Positions 15,834 to 25,286 are shown, counted from the first letter of the stretch. The stretch is DNA of 64,000 nucleotides from Spirochaetales bacterium (GCA_016926955.1 JAFGNN010000030.1:122778-186777), one strand, 5' to 3'. Made by a program: numbers and translations. Notes: generated by a model from the sequence alone, not told the origin.

Positions 15834-16412
15834 TCAAGCCGGAGAAGTAGCGCGGGCCCACGCGGCTCCCGCCGCGACGGCGCGTTCGCGGACCGGGCAG
15901 CCCGGGACATGCGCGCCGTCGATGTAGCCCGAGCTCATCAGGAACTCGCCGGTTATCTCGCCTCCCGTGAAGACGAAGGTCCGCTTGAAGGTTTTCACCC
16001 ACTCGTCCTTCGGCCGCGGATGGTGCGCGTCGAGCCAGGCGCCGAAGGACGGGTAGGCCGGGCGGAGCGCGAGCAGGCGGCGGGCGTTCTCGATGGCAGC
16101 ATCGATCTTGCGGCGGTTGCGGATGATCCCCGCGTCAGCCATGAGTCGTTCCACGTCCGCGCTTCCGTACGCTGCGATCCGCTCGATGTCGAATCCTTCG
16201 TAGGCGCGGTCGAAGGCGGCGCGCTTGTTCAAAACCGTGGACCACGACAACCCGGCTTGGTTGATCTCCAGGACGAGCAGGCGGAAGAGTCCGCGCTCGT
16301 CCCGGATCGGAAAGCCGTACTCGCGGTCGTGGTAGGCGCGGTTAGGGTCATCGGGGGGCCGGGTGGCGACCCAGCCGCAGTAGCCGGGAAGGGTTGCCGT
16401 CGATTCGCTCAA
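15834..16412 (-). CDS. tag: DNA-3-methyladenine glycosylase I
   Basis: 192 residues, the normal length of Tag. N-terminal CGW...YHDREYGFP, catalytic-site Glu and Trp region LEINQAGLSWSTVLNKR, and the C-terminal zinc/base-binding part SGYIDGAHVPGCP with the conserved His and Cys. It excises 3-methyladenine from alkylated DNA as the first step of base-excision repair. It lies downstream of the solute-binding lipoprotein gene on the same strand with a 60-nt gap. Confidence 0.92.
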   Translation of the reverse strand: MSESTATLPGYCGWVATRPPDDPNRAYHDREYGFPIRDERGLFRLLVLEINQAGLSWSTVLNKRAAFDRAYEGFDIERIAAYGSADVERLMADAGIIRNRRKIDAAIENARRLLALRPAYPSFGAWLDAHHPRPKDEWVKTFKRTFVFTGGEITGEFLMSSGYIDGAHVPGCPVRERAVAAGAAWARATSPA

Positions 16413-16472
16413 GCCCGGTCCCCCCCGACCCCGCGCGGCCGGGCCGAGCCCTCGGCCGCGACGCCTTGTCCG

Positions 16473-17645
16473 TCATTCACGGGGCGGGTCGACGGTGGAG
16501 TCGAAGACGAAGGCACCGTCCTCGATCCGGATGATCGCGGCGGACTTGATCGGGTCGCCGATGCTGTCGAAGCGGAGAAGTCCGGTGGCGAGCTCGATTT
16601 CGGACGAGAGGATCGCGTCGCGGATGGCCGCGCCGTCCGTGGAGCCGGCCCTTTCGATGGCATCGATGACGATGCGTGCAGAGTCGTAGCCGAGCGCGGC
16701 CATGGCGTCCGGTTCGCTGCCGTAGGCGCCGCGGTACGCGGCGACGAACGCCGCGTTTGTTTCGGACGGAGCGGCCGGATGCCACTGGCTGACGAAGAAC
16801 GAGCCGATCAGCCCGCGGCCGATATGCCTCAGGATATCCGGCGCGTTCCAGCCGTCGCCGCCCATGAAATGGCCCGAATAGCCGAGCGCCCGGGCCTGGA
16901 GCGAGATCAGCGCCGCGTCGTTGTAATAGTCCGAAATGAGGATGAGTTCCGGTTCCGTCGTCAGGACCCGGCGCAGCAGGGCCGAATAATCCATGACGCC
17001 GTAACCGTGCCCTTCGAAGGCCGTGATGACGCCGCCCCCGGACTCGAAGGTTTCGCGGAAGCCCGCGGCGATGGAGCGCGCGTAATCGTCGTCTTCGGTG
17101 AAGACGCAGGCGGCCGTGCGTGCGCCGAGCGTGTCGAGCGCGAAGCGTGCGGCAACCGTGCCCTGATACGGATCGATGAAGGCCGCGCGGAAGATGAAAT
17201 CGCCGGTTTCGGTGACCGCTGGATTGGTCGACGTGGGGGTGAGCAGCGGGACGCCGGCCGGCTGGCAGATCCGGGCGCCTTCCAGCGTGATGCGCGACAT
17301 GATCGAGCCGAGCACGGCGACGACCCGGTCCTGGTGGACGGAACGGTGGAATGCATCCGCGGCGGCCGTGATGTCGCCCTTGTCGTCGCGTACACGGAGC
17401 TCGAGCGGACGGCCGAGGACGCCGCCCTTCGCGTTGGCTTCGTCGAAGGCCAACCGCATGCCGTTGAGCGCCGACGCGCCGAAAACTGCGCCGTAGCCCG
17501 TAAGCGGCAGTACGGCACCGATCACGATCGGCTCGCCGCTCGCGGCTTCGCCCGACGGTCGAGCGGTAGCGCAGGAAACGGCGAAGATTGCGCTCAGGGC
17601 GAGCGCGGCGGAAAGGGCGCGGTTGTAGGACGAAGCAACGGTCAT
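16473..17645 (-). CDS. Branched-chain amino acid-type ABC transporter substrate-binding lipoprotein
   Basis: 390 residues. Signal peptide with lipobox AVS-C (Cys25), then a periplasmic-binding-protein type I fold: IVIGAVLPLTGYGAVFGASALNGMRLAFDEANAKGGVLGRPL, with the family's SRITLEGARICQPAGVPLLTPTSTNPAVTETG ligand region and FRAAFIDPYQG. Relatives bind Leu/Ile/Val or other ligands for an ABC importer. No permease or ATPase genes are adjacent, so it may feed a distant system or signal to the chemoreceptor encoded just upstream on the same strand. AAGGAG lies 6 nt before the ATG. Confidence 0.88.
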   Translation of the reverse strand: MTVASSYNRALSAALALSAIFAVSCATARPSGEAASGEPIVIGAVLPLTGYGAVFGASALNGMRLAFDEANAKGGVLGRPLELRVRDDKGDITAAADAFHRSVHQDRVVAVLGSIMSRITLEGARICQPAGVPLLTPTSTNPAVTETGDFIFRAAFIDPYQGTVAARFALDTLGARTAACVFTEDDDYARSIAAGFRETFESGGGVITAFEGHGYGVMDYSALLRRVLTTEPELILISDYYNDAALISLQARALGYSGHFMGGDGWNAPDILRHIGRGLIGSFFVSQWHPAAPSETNAAFVAAYRGAYGSEPDAMAALGYDSARIVIDAIERAGSTDGAAIRDAILSSEIELATGLLRFDSIGDPIKSAAIIRIEDGAFVFDSTVDPPRE

Positions 17646-17682
17646 GCTTTTCTCCTTGATTATTGATCTCGGTGCCGGTTCG

Positions 17683-19323
17683 TCATTCCGAGGCGCGGCG
17701 CGAGAGCCGCGCGTTGAGTAGTTCGTCCATGCGGCGCAGGTTCTCGGAGCCGAGCGCTTCGAGCGAGGATGCGTCGCCGATGATAGTCTCGCAGCCTTTC
17801 CGGATGCGCATGGCGCCTTCTCGAAGTCCGGCGGCTATCGCGCGCGATTCAGCCGACCGTTCCGCCGATTCCGAGAGCGCGCGGCCGGTGTCGTCAGCGG
17901 CGGTTCCGGACGCCTCCGCCAGGCTCGCGAAGCCGTCGACGGCCTGCCGGATTCCCGTCGTTCCGGCCGAGACCTCGGAAAGCTTGAAAAGGAGCTCGCC
18001 GAGGGTTGCCGAGACTTGCTGGATTTCTTCGGACATCCGGCCGAAAAAGGCGCGGGCCTCCGCGTTGGCGCCGTTCGCGTTCGAGACCGCGTCCTGGATG
18101 TCGGCAAGCAGCGCGTCGATTCCGCGGGAGCCTTCCGCCGCTTCCTCCGAGAGGGCCCGGATTTCCTCGGCGACCACGGCGAAGCCCTTTCCGGCGTCGC
18201 CCGCATGGGCCGCTTCGATGGAGGCGTTCATGCCGAGGAGGTTGGTCCGGCCGGAAACGTCGCCGATCAGGGTGTTGATCTCCTCCATGCGCTGCACCGT
18301 TTTGACAATGCCGTCGATCGCGGCGGCCAGTTCCTCGATGCGCTCCTCTCCCCCGCGGGCCAGGGCTTCGAGCTGGTCGATGCCGGATTTCCGCTCGGTG
18401 GACGCGGCGCTGATCTCTTCGAGGGCCTTGAGCATCTGGCCTACGGCGGCCGTCGCTTCCAGGACCTGGCGTGAGAACGTGTCGAGCGAAGAGCCGACCC
18501 GTGCCTGGGCCTCGGCGGCGCTCTCGTCTCGCGAGGCGACCGTGCCGAGCGCTTCGTCGAGGACGCTCAGGTCGGAAAGCTCGCGCGCGGTGATTCCCTG
18601 AAGCTCTTGGGCGGAGCCCGAAAGGGCCCCCGCGGCTTGGGCGAGGCGTTCCGCGACGGCCTGCGCGGCTGCCTGGGCCTCGGTGGCGGCCTGGCTCATC
18701 GACTCGTACTGTTCCCGGGCCAGGCGGGACGAGTGCTCGCTTTCGTCGACCAGTGAAGCCTGCATGCCGATGGAGACCGCGGTGAACGCTCCGCCGGTGA
18801 CGACGAGCAGCGCGGAGGTGGCCAGCGACTGGATGGCGAGCTCGGTGACGGTGCCGTCCGCGGGCAGGGCGTCGAGTACGTAGAGGGCCGCTATCGCGGC
18901 CAGAATGAGGGCCGCTATCGTCCAGGCCTGGCGGCGTCTGACGGCGAGCAGGGCGGTGAGGACCAGAAGGAAGCCGCCAAGCGTGCCGAAGACGTAACAT
19001 TCATAGACGTCGCGGTATTCGTCGAATTTGATGGCGGCGAACATGACGCCGAAGAGGCCGTACAGGAAAAGCGACGAGGCGAGGCGGTAGCGACCCTTCG
19101 CCATCAGAAGGAGGGCCAAGGCGCAGAAGACGAAGAGGAGGAGCAGGAACGCGCCGACGATGAAGGCACCCGTAGCGAACATGAGCGAGCCGAGCGCGAT
19201 GCCGAGCAGGCCGACGACGAGGGTGCTCGGGGCGAGCAGGCGGGCCTTCTTGCGCGTCCGGACGTCCGAGGTGTCGTACGGCGAAGTGAAGACGCGCATC
19301 AATGCCGAGATAGGGTTCGCCAT
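17683..19323 (-). CDS. Methyl-accepting chemotaxis protein with membrane-embedded N-terminus
   Basis: 546 residues from an ATG with GGAGG upstream. The first 190 residues form about six membrane helices with very short loops and no periplasmic ligand domain. A cytoplasmic coiled coil follows, with the signalling hairpin GRTNLLGMNASIEAAHAGDAGKGFAVVAEEIRALSE. That hairpin binds CheA/CheW and controls flagellar rotation. There is no HAMP domain that I can recognise. Such receptors usually sense through the membrane or partner proteins. The solute-binding lipoprotein gene follows 37 nt downstream, which suggests the two may work together. Confidence 0.9.
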   Translation of the reverse strand: MANPISALMRVFTSPYDTSDVRTRKKARLLAPSTLVVGLLGIALGSLMFATGAFIVGAFLLLLFVFCALALLLMAKGRYRLASSLFLYGLFGVMFAAIKFDEYRDVYECYVFGTLGGFLLVLTALLAVRRRQAWTIAALILAAIAALYVLDALPADGTVTELAIQSLATSALLVVTGGAFTAVSIGMQASLVDESEHSSRLAREQYESMSQAATEAQAAAQAVAERLAQAAGALSGSAQELQGITARELSDLSVLDEALGTVASRDESAAEAQARVGSSLDTFSRQVLEATAAVGQMLKALEEISAASTERKSGIDQLEALARGGEERIEELAAAIDGIVKTVQRMEEINTLIGDVSGRTNLLGMNASIEAAHAGDAGKGFAVVAEEIRALSEEAAEGSRGIDALLADIQDAVSNANGANAEARAFFGRMSEEIQQVSATLGELLFKLSEVSAGTTGIRQAVDGFASLAEASGTAADDTGRALSESAERSAESRAIAAGLREGAMRIRKGCETIIGDASSLEALGSENLRRMDELLNARLSRRASE

Positions 19324-19390
19324 GGATCCTCCGGGTTTTCGTTTCCGCATAGTATCTGTCATCGCGTATGTCGAGGCAAGTTCGACCGTC

Positions 19391-19415
19391 GGCCATTTCC
19401 GGAAGGGGAATGGCC
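19391..19415. other. Short hairpin upstream of the chemoreceptor gene
   Basis: GGCCATT and AATGGCC arms around an 11-nt centre, in the gap between two minus-strand genes. There is no T-run, so it may be an operator or a weak transcript end. Confidence 0.3.
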
Positions 19416-19455
19416 AGATCGGAGCTCGACTCGAGCATGCTCCCGGGCCGGTCGC

Positions 19456-20496
19456 CTACTTCGGGGATCCTGTCGCCGGGATTTCCCCGCGCCGCGACAT
19501 CTCGCCCAACGCGACGCAGAAGCGATGCGCCGAGGCCGAGATCGCGGCGTGGTCCGGGGCGGCTGCGAACTCGGCCGCGACGATGCCGCCGTCCTGCGCG
19601 GACGCGAGCGTCCACGCGACGAGCCAGCCGTTTTCCGTCGCGACGAGGCTGCCGGAGGCTACGTAGTCGGCCGAATAGAGCGATCCGACGGCGCGGTCGT
19701 GTTCGCTGGCCGTCGCGCCGGACAGCTCGAGCTCGAGTTCCTCGAGGGCCGCCTTGCGGGAGGCCGCGTCGACGACGCGGAAGGCGCCGGATTTGACGAG
19801 CCCGTCACGGTACGAAAGGCGCGCTGTCGCGGCGGTGGCCGGGTCGGCGCCGACGGATTCCAGTTCCGCCACCACGACGACTGGAGCCTCGACGGCGGCT
19901 GACTCCGGCGAAAACTCCGCCGCAGGAGCCCCCGCGCCCGGTACCGGCTCGACGCGATAGCCCGACAGGTACGAAGCGAGTCGGGACGCTTCGGCGAGAT
20001 CGTCGGGAGGGTCGTCACGCAGGTCCGCGTCGCCTGCCATCAGGGAAAAAGCCGTGGCTTCCAGGTCCGCGTCGGGGGATGAATCGCCCAGCGATTCGGC
20101 GTAGCGTCTGGCGAGCGCCCGATCGGCGAGGGCCGTCAGCCTGAATTCGAGGACCCGCGAGGCGGCGAGGGTCGCCTGGCCCGGGATCCGCGATTGCTCG
20201 AAGGCTTCCCGGGCCTCGCCCAGGTCGCCACCGAGAAGCAGTGCCCAGGCTTTCGTCTCGAGCAGGGCTGCGCGTTCCCCCACGTCCAGGCGGGCCTGAT
20301 CGAGCTCCACGACGAGGGCGTCCACCGCCGTCCGAACCTCGCCCCCCAACGCCAGCGAAAGCGCCTCGGCGGCGATCGCCATGGCGTCGAGCGGGGCGTC
20401 GCGCTCCGGGCGGACCGAGCTCGCGCAGGATGACAGGGCGGCGATGGCGATCGACGCCGCGACGGCGCGAATCGGGGTGCGTTTGGCGTGGGACAT
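19456..20496 (-). CDS. Lipoprotein with helical-repeat half and CsgG/LpoB-like C-terminal half
   Basis: 346 residues; lipobox LSS-C (Cys24). The N-terminal half is Ala-rich and helical, TPR-like (DQARLDVGERAALLETKAWALLLGGDLGEAREAFEQSR). The C-terminal half has strands and helices like CsgG/LpoB-type proteins: VVVVAELESVGADPATAATARLSYRDGLVKSGAFRVVD...YSADYVASGSLVATENGWLVAWTLAS. It is probably an outer-membrane lipoprotein with a binding role. GGAGGAG precedes the chosen ATG; the ORF extends 11 codons further without support. The specific family is not recognised. Confidence 0.65.
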   Translation of the reverse strand: MSHAKRTPIRAVAASIAIAALSSCASSVRPERDAPLDAMAIAAEALSLALGGEVRTAVDALVVELDQARLDVGERAALLETKAWALLLGGDLGEAREAFEQSRIPGQATLAASRVLEFRLTALADRALARRYAESLGDSSPDADLEATAFSLMAGDADLRDDPPDDLAEASRLASYLSGYRVEPVPGAGAPAAEFSPESAAVEAPVVVVAELESVGADPATAATARLSYRDGLVKSGAFRVVDAASRKAALEELELELSGATASEHDRAVGSLYSADYVASGSLVATENGWLVAWTLASAQDGGIVAAEFAAAPDHAAISASAHRFCVALGEMSRRGEIPATGSPK

Positions 20497-20633
20497 ACGG
20501 CTCCTCCGGGCGTCCGGTCCCGACGCCACCTTGCCGGAGTATAGCGCGCGCGGGAGGCCGGAGTCAGGCAGAAGCTCGATGGATGCGGCGCGGACGGGCT
20601 CTCGCGGTGACGAAGCGGGGCGTGCGCGAGCGC

Positions 20634-21689
20634 TTACTTCCCTTCGCGCTTCTTCCTCGCGTCCTCGGCCTTGCGGGAGATGCGGTTCCAGACCGCGGAC
20701 ATCCCCATCGCCTTGCGGACCGTGGCCAAGGTCGCACGGGCTTCCTCGCGCATGCGCATGGTGCCCTCATAGACGACCTCGTCCGCCAGTCCCGACTGGC
20801 TCTCGTACCTGGCTCGGCGTTCGCGGATCGGATCGAGGAAGGCGTTGATGGCCTTGGCCAGTTTCTGCTTTACCTCCACATCGCCGACCTTGCCCTCACG
20901 ATAGCGCGCCTTGAGATCCTCGACCTCGACCTTGTCCGGATTGAAGGCGTCGTGGTAGTCGAATACGGGATTCCCCTCGACGGTGCCGGGGATGTCGGCG
21001 CTGACGCGTTTGGGGTCGGTGTACATGGACATGACGCGCTTTTCGACGGTCTTCTCATCGTCCGAGAGGAAGATGGCGTTGTTGAGGCTCTTTGACATCT
21101 TCGCGTTGCCGTCGGTCCCGACGAGAGACCCGTACTCGGACACCAGCGCCTCGGGAACGGGGAAGGTTTCGCCGTAGAGGTAGTTGAAGCGGCGGGCGAT
21201 CTCGCGCGTTATCTCGACGTGCGCGACGTTGTCTTTCCCCACCGGGACCAGATGGGCGCGCGGCAGGAGGATGTCGGCGGCCTGGAGCACGGGATAGCCG
21301 AGGAGTCCGAAGGGCATCTCCTCGATGCCGGCGCCCTGGGCCATCTCCTTGAGGCTGGGGATGCGCGAGAGGCGCGGCACGGTCACCAGGTTCTGGAAAT
21401 AGAGCGAGAGCTCGATGACCTCGGGGACGGCGCTCTGCAGGTATATGACCGAACGGGCCGGGTCTATGCCTACGGAGAGGTAGTCGAGCGCCGCCGAGCG
21501 GACGTTGTCCGGCAAGGTCTCGATGTGTTCCTTCTCGGGCTTTGTGGTCAGGGTATGGAGGTCGGCGATTATGAAGAAGCAATCGTAGTCGTCCTGGAGG
21601 CGCACGCGGTTCTGCAGGCTGCCGACGTAGTGGCCCAAGTGAAGCTTGCCGGTGGGTCTGTCCCCGGTGAGTATGCGTTTTCTTTCCAT
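20634..21689 (-). CDS. trpS: Tryptophan--tRNA ligase
   Basis: 351 residues, normal for bacterial TrpRS. Class I signatures are present: GDRPTGKLHLGHYVGS (HIGH-type motif) and GNAKMSKSLNNAI (KMSKS), with the Trp/ATP pocket region GYPVLQAADILLPRAHLVPVGKDNVAHVEITREIARRFN. It charges tRNA-Trp in the cytoplasm. The ATG at 21687-21689 follows an AGAACC-type weak ribosome site. The gap to the next upstream gene is divergent. Confidence 0.97.
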   Translation of the reverse strand: MERKRILTGDRPTGKLHLGHYVGSLQNRVRLQDDYDCFFIIADLHTLTTKPEKEHIETLPDNVRSAALDYLSVGIDPARSVIYLQSAVPEVIELSLYFQNLVTVPRLSRIPSLKEMAQGAGIEEMPFGLLGYPVLQAADILLPRAHLVPVGKDNVAHVEITREIARRFNYLYGETFPVPEALVSEYGSLVGTDGNAKMSKSLNNAIFLSDDEKTVEKRVMSMYTDPKRVSADIPGTVEGNPVFDYHDAFNPDKVEVEDLKARYREGKVGDVEVKQKLAKAINAFLDPIRERRARYESQSGLADEVVYEGTMRMREEARATLATVRKAMGMSAVWNRISRKAEDARKKREGK

Positions 21690-21787
21690 GACATGGTTCT
21701 CCCGTACGCGAGTCTAGCCTGAAGGGACGGGCTGGCTCAAGCTCGGGACGAGTCGCGGGGCCGTGACGACGGGACCGGCCGGCCCCG

Positions 21788-21816
21788 TTGTTCCCCGAGG
21801 CCTTTGATGGTAGACT
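21788..21816 (+). promoter_or_regulatory. Promoter of the lipoprotein/HEAT operon
   Basis: TTGTTC (21788-21793), 17 bp, TAGACT (21811-21816), about 85 nt before the ATG at 21901, leaving a conventional 5' leader. Confidence 0.5.
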
Positions 21817-21900
21817 CCGCTCCATCACTTACAGTTCCAATACCATGCCCGCCCGCCGTCCGGCGCGGGTACGTCTCGACACAACGGGAGAAGGTCCGCC

Positions 21901-22764
21901 ATGAAGCCGAGCCCCCTGCCGATCATCGTCTCTTTCGGAATTTTAGTTCTCGCGTCCGCCTGCGTTTCGGCGCCAGGCGCGACGTCCGGTTCCGTCGCGC
22001 CGGTCGCGATGGAGAAGTCCGAAACCATCCGGGTGCCGGTGCTCGTCGAGGAGAAGGATTTCCTGGCAGACGGGACCCTCGATCGGACGACAACCTGGGA
22101 ATACGACAGTTCATACCGCGAGGCGCTGAAGCGCGTCGTCGTCGAGGCCGGCCGTCCCGAGCCCGTCGAAACGCTGACGCGCGCGGTATCCTCCGGGAGC
22201 ATCGTGGAAACGCTCGTCGACGCCGAGGGGCGGCTGGTCTCGCGCAAGACCACCCTGCTCGACACGGAGGGCCGGAAGGTCCGCGAGACGGTCGAAGGTT
22301 CCATCGCGGAGCGCGGTACGGTTTCCGAATGGATCTACGGATCCGACGGCAACCTGGCCGAATGGCGCGTCGCGGACGCGTCCGGCCAGCCGCTCGCCGT
22401 CACGAGGTACGCCTACTCCAGGGGGCGGCTGACCCAGGCCCGGATGTACGATCCGTCCGGAACGCTCGAGGGCCGGCTCGACTACGAGTACGATTCTTCC
22501 GGCCGCCTTTCGAGCCGCACCTTCTCCGACGCCGCGGGCAAGCTCGAACGCCGCGAGGAATTCAAGTGGCGCGACGGAGTCCTGGTCGAGGAATCGAGCT
22601 ATGGCAGGTCCGGAGCGCTCGAGCGGCGGGCGACGCATGAAATCGGTCCCGATGGCGAGCTTGTCGCCACCCTGGTCCACGATCAGGCCGGCCGGCTCCG
22701 GCAGAAGCTCGTCTACTCCTATTTCTGGCGCGAGGAGACCCGCGTCGCGACCGATCCACAGTGA
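21901..22764 (+). CDS. Lipoprotein with YD/RHS-like beta repeats
   Basis: 287 residues; lipobox ASA-C at Cys21. The mature part alternates short strands and turns with repeated motifs of the type D-x-x-G-R-L-x-S-R, YDPSGTLEGRLDYEYDSSGRLSSRTF and YGRSGALERRATHE, like the YD-peptide repeats of RHS and wall-associated proteins but few in number. It is probably an envelope-anchored beta-structure protein of unknown role. The HEAT-repeat gene starts 20 nt downstream in the same operon. Confidence 0.65.
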   Translation: MKPSPLPIIVSFGILVLASACVSAPGATSGSVAPVAMEKSETIRVPVLVEEKDFLADGTLDRTTTWEYDSSYREALKRVVVEAGRPEPVETLTRAVSSGSIVETLVDAEGRLVSRKTTLLDTEGRKVRETVEGSIAERGTVSEWIYGSDGNLAEWRVADASGQPLAVTRYAYSRGRLTQARMYDPSGTLEGRLDYEYDSSGRLSSRTFSDAAGKLERREEFKWRDGVLVEESSYGRSGALERRATHEIGPDGELVATLVHDQAGRLRQKLVYSYFWREETRVATDPQ

Positions 22765-22784
22765 AAAGAAACGGAGGAATCCCG

Positions 22785-23966
22785 ATGACCCGCACCTCAC
22801 GCGCCGCGTCCCTCGTGGCGCTCGCGCTCGTCCTGGCGAGCGCCCGTCCGGCAGCCGCCGATGAATCCATTTTCGTCTATCGCCGCGTATATCGCTACGC
22901 CACGACGCTCCAGCAGAAGTACACCTCCATCGCGACGATCGGGGCGTCGGAGGACGAACAGGCCGCGCCCGTGCTCGCCGAGGCGATCGAGGATCTTCTT
23001 TCCATACAGGCGAACTATTCGAAACCTTCCGACAGGGAACTGCTTGCCCGGGCGGTTCGCGAGGCCCTGGTCAGGCTGGGCGCCTGGCGCTACGCGGCGG
23101 CCGCACCGACGGCTTGGTCCGTCGTCGAGCAGGTCACGGAACCGCTGGCACGCGCCGAGGCCATGATGGCGCTCGGATCGATGCGCGCCGTCGAATACGC
23201 GCCGAAGATCGCCACGATTCTGCGAAACCTGAACATGGGGCCGAGTTCCGACCCCGAAGGCGACGGCCGGCTCGCCTACGGAGCCATCCTGGCCCTTGAG
23301 AAGTTGCGGGACCCGGTCGGCTTCGCGCCCGTGTTCTTCGCGAGCGAAGGATGGTACACGAAGCGCGTCCGCGACGCGGCAAGCCGGGCCCTTCCGAGCA
23401 TCGCGACCGACCCCACGGATCCCGTGCTGGAGATCGTCAGGCTCGAAAGCCTCGACCGGAAGGTCAAGGCGCTCACCCTGGAGCTCTCTTCCGGGGCGCC
23501 CCGCGAACGGAAGCTGTCGGTCGTTTCGGCAGCCCTGGCCGTATCGGTTGAGTATGTGGCGCGCGACCGACTCGAGCAGGCGAAGAAGACCGAGCTCCGA
23601 CGCCTGGGGCTCCGTGGTTTCGCGGCGCTTGAAGGCGACGGAGGATCCCTGGTTCCCTTGTTCGCGACCATATATCGGGAAGCGCTCGATGCCGACGACA
23701 AAGTCCTGGCGATGCAGGCTCTCGGCGTCGACGGATCGGAAGCCGCGGCGATCGCCCTGGCCGAAATGCTCCTCGAGCTCGACGCCCAGCAGCGCAGCGG
23801 GGTGAGCGACGGACGGCGCGAACAGCTGGCCAAGGCCGGCATCCAGTACGCGCGCATGACGGGTTCCTCCGCCGTCTCGACGGCGCTGGTGGCCGTCAGC
23901 ACAAATGACGGGTGGTCGAACTCGGTCATTTCGCTCGCCAAGGAAGCCCTGGCTGCGCTCAAGTAG
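22785..23966 (+). CDS. Secreted HEAT-repeat protein
   Basis: 393 residues from an ATG with GGAGGAAT upstream. Signal peptide MTRTSRAASLVALALVLASARPAAA. The remainder is helical hairpins of HEAT type (EDEQAAPVLAEAIEDLL, LARAEAMMALGSMRAVEYAPKIATIL, RVRDAASRALPSIATDP, KVLAMQALGVDGSEAAAIALAEMLLELD). HEAT arrays are scaffolds for protein binding; no catalytic motif is seen. As it is exported together with the lipoprotein encoded just upstream, the two may form an envelope complex. Confidence 0.7.
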   Translation: MTRTSRAASLVALALVLASARPAAADESIFVYRRVYRYATTLQQKYTSIATIGASEDEQAAPVLAEAIEDLLSIQANYSKPSDRELLARAVREALVRLGAWRYAAAAPTAWSVVEQVTEPLARAEAMMALGSMRAVEYAPKIATILRNLNMGPSSDPEGDGRLAYGAILALEKLRDPVGFAPVFFASEGWYTKRVRDAASRALPSIATDPTDPVLEIVRLESLDRKVKALTLELSSGAPRERKLSVVSAALAVSVEYVARDRLEQAKKTELRRLGLRGFAALEGDGGSLVPLFATIYREALDADDKVLAMQALGVDGSEAAAIALAEMLLELDAQQRSGVSDGRREQLAKAGIQYARMTGSSAVSTALVAVSTNDGWSNSVISLAKEALAALK

Positions 23967-24058
23967 GGATGGGCGCGGCGAGGGACGGGTCGCCCCGCGG
24001 CGCCTTGCCCCGGCCGGCCACGTCCTATCGTTTCCCACGGATCCGGCCGCCCGGTGTA

Positions 24059-24064
24059 TACTCG
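24059..24064 (+). promoter_or_regulatory. -10 element of the M24 peptidase gene
   Basis: TATACT 33 nt before the ATG at 24097. No strong -35 is visible at the right distance. GGGAG serves as Shine-Dalgarno. Confidence 0.4.
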
Positions 24065-24096
24065 GGCGGCCGATCTTTTATTACCGGGAGTCAGCA

Positions 24097-25215
24097 ATGG
24101 ACAAGTACGCCAAGCGTCGCGCGAAGCTCGCGTCGTGGCTCGAGAGCAAGGGCATCGCGGCCGCGATGTTCGAGGATACCGAAGGCAGGCGAGATCCCTC
24201 GATCCGCTACCTGTCAGGCCAGCCGGGCGACGCGGTGCTCTTCGTCACGGCGAAGGGCCGATCGGTCCTGGTGCCGTGGGACGAGAACATGGCCGCCCGT
24301 TACGCCAGCGTCGACCGGATCGTTCCCTACGGCGCATACGGCAGGCAGGCGTCCAAGGCCATCGAGGCGATGGCCGTCGACGAGGGCCTCGCCCATGGAT
24401 CGCTTGTCGAGCTTCCCTCGGCCACTCCCTATCCGGTCTTCGTCGATTACGCGGCCGAGGTCGAGAATCTCGACTTCACGTGCCGCTCCGATGGCGCCGA
24501 CGAGTTCGTGCTCGGACTGAGGGCCGTCAAGGACGAGGCCGAGGTCGAGCTCTACCGACGCGCCGCGGCCATCACCGACGAGGTCGCGGACGAGATCGAG
24601 CGGATGGTCCGGGAGGGGCGGGCGAGGACCGAAGCCGATGTCGCCCTCTTCATCGAGCGCGCCTGCCGCGAGCGCGGATGCGAGGGCACCGGCTTCGACA
24701 CGCTCGCCGCGGGTCCCGGGCGCTCGTTCGGCATTCACGCCTTTCCGAACTATACGGCTGCGCCCTTCGCCACCGAGGGACTGTCCATCCTCGATTTCGG
24801 CCTCAAACTCGACGGCTACACCACCGACGTGACCATGACGTTCGCTTGCGGGAAGCTCGATCCGAAGCGTGAGCGCATGGTAGAGCTGGTCGAGCGGGCT
24901 TACGCCGAGGCCGTCGCCATGTGCCGGCCGGGTACGGCCACCCGCGACATCGCGCTCCGTGTCGATGGAATTTTCGACGGAGCCGGCATGAAAATGCCTC
25001 ACGCCCTCGGGCACGGAGTCGGCCTCGAGGCCCACGAGGCTCCTTGGGTCCGCTCCCGGGAGGACAATCTCTGGAAGCTGGCGCCCGGCCATGTGGTCAC
25101 CATGGAACCGGGGCTCTACGATCCGGAGGCCGGAGGCGTCAGGCTCGAGAACGACGTGTTGATCACGGAGAACGGCTTCGAGGTGCTCACCAAATCGAGG
25201 ATTGTCAGGTTGTAG
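24097..25215 (+). CDS. M24 metallopeptidase (Xaa-Pro aminopeptidase family)
   Basis: 372 residues: an N-terminal creatinase-like domain (about 1-140) and a C-terminal pita-bread domain. All five dinuclear-metal ligands are visible: Asp in LSILDFGLK, Asp in YTTDVTM, His in HALGHGVG, Glu in VTMEPGLYD and Glu in VRLENDVLI. Relatives remove an N-terminal residue before proline from peptides in the cytoplasm. The gene seems to have its own promoter. A GC-rich 10-bp hairpin follows its stop. Confidence 0.9.
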   Translation: MDKYAKRRAKLASWLESKGIAAAMFEDTEGRRDPSIRYLSGQPGDAVLFVTAKGRSVLVPWDENMAARYASVDRIVPYGAYGRQASKAIEAMAVDEGLAHGSLVELPSATPYPVFVDYAAEVENLDFTCRSDGADEFVLGLRAVKDEAEVELYRRAAAITDEVADEIERMVREGRARTEADVALFIERACRERGCEGTGFDTLAAGPGRSFGIHAFPNYTAAPFATEGLSILDFGLKLDGYTTDVTMTFACGKLDPKRERMVELVERAYAEAVAMCRPGTATRDIALRVDGIFDGAGMKMPHALGHGVGLEAHEAPWVRSREDNLWKLAPGHVVTMEPGLYDPEAGGVRLENDVLITENGFEVLTKSRIVRL

Positions 25216-25216
25216 C

Positions 25217-25248
25217 GCGGGGGCGCGGGGGCTCTTGGGCGCCCCCGC
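25217..25248. terminator. Hairpin between convergent genes (M24 peptidase, pyrC)
   Basis: A perfect 10-bp stem GCGGGGGCGC/GCGCCCCCGC with a 12-nt loop begins directly after the stop codon at 25215. It has no T-run; it could stop or protect transcripts from either side. Confidence 0.45.
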
Positions 25249-25286
25249 GGCGCCGGGTCTGCGTGCGGCAAGTTCCGTGCCCGGGG

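Noticed and set aside
15909..17666. 585-codon plus-strand frame.
   Set aside because: Shadow of tag and the solute-binding lipoprotein gene, both with clear motifs on the other strand.
21654..21670. TCTGTCCCC-like word inside trpS.
   Set aside because: It encodes the conserved TGDRPTGK motif and is explained by the protein, so it is not counted as a member of the repeat family.
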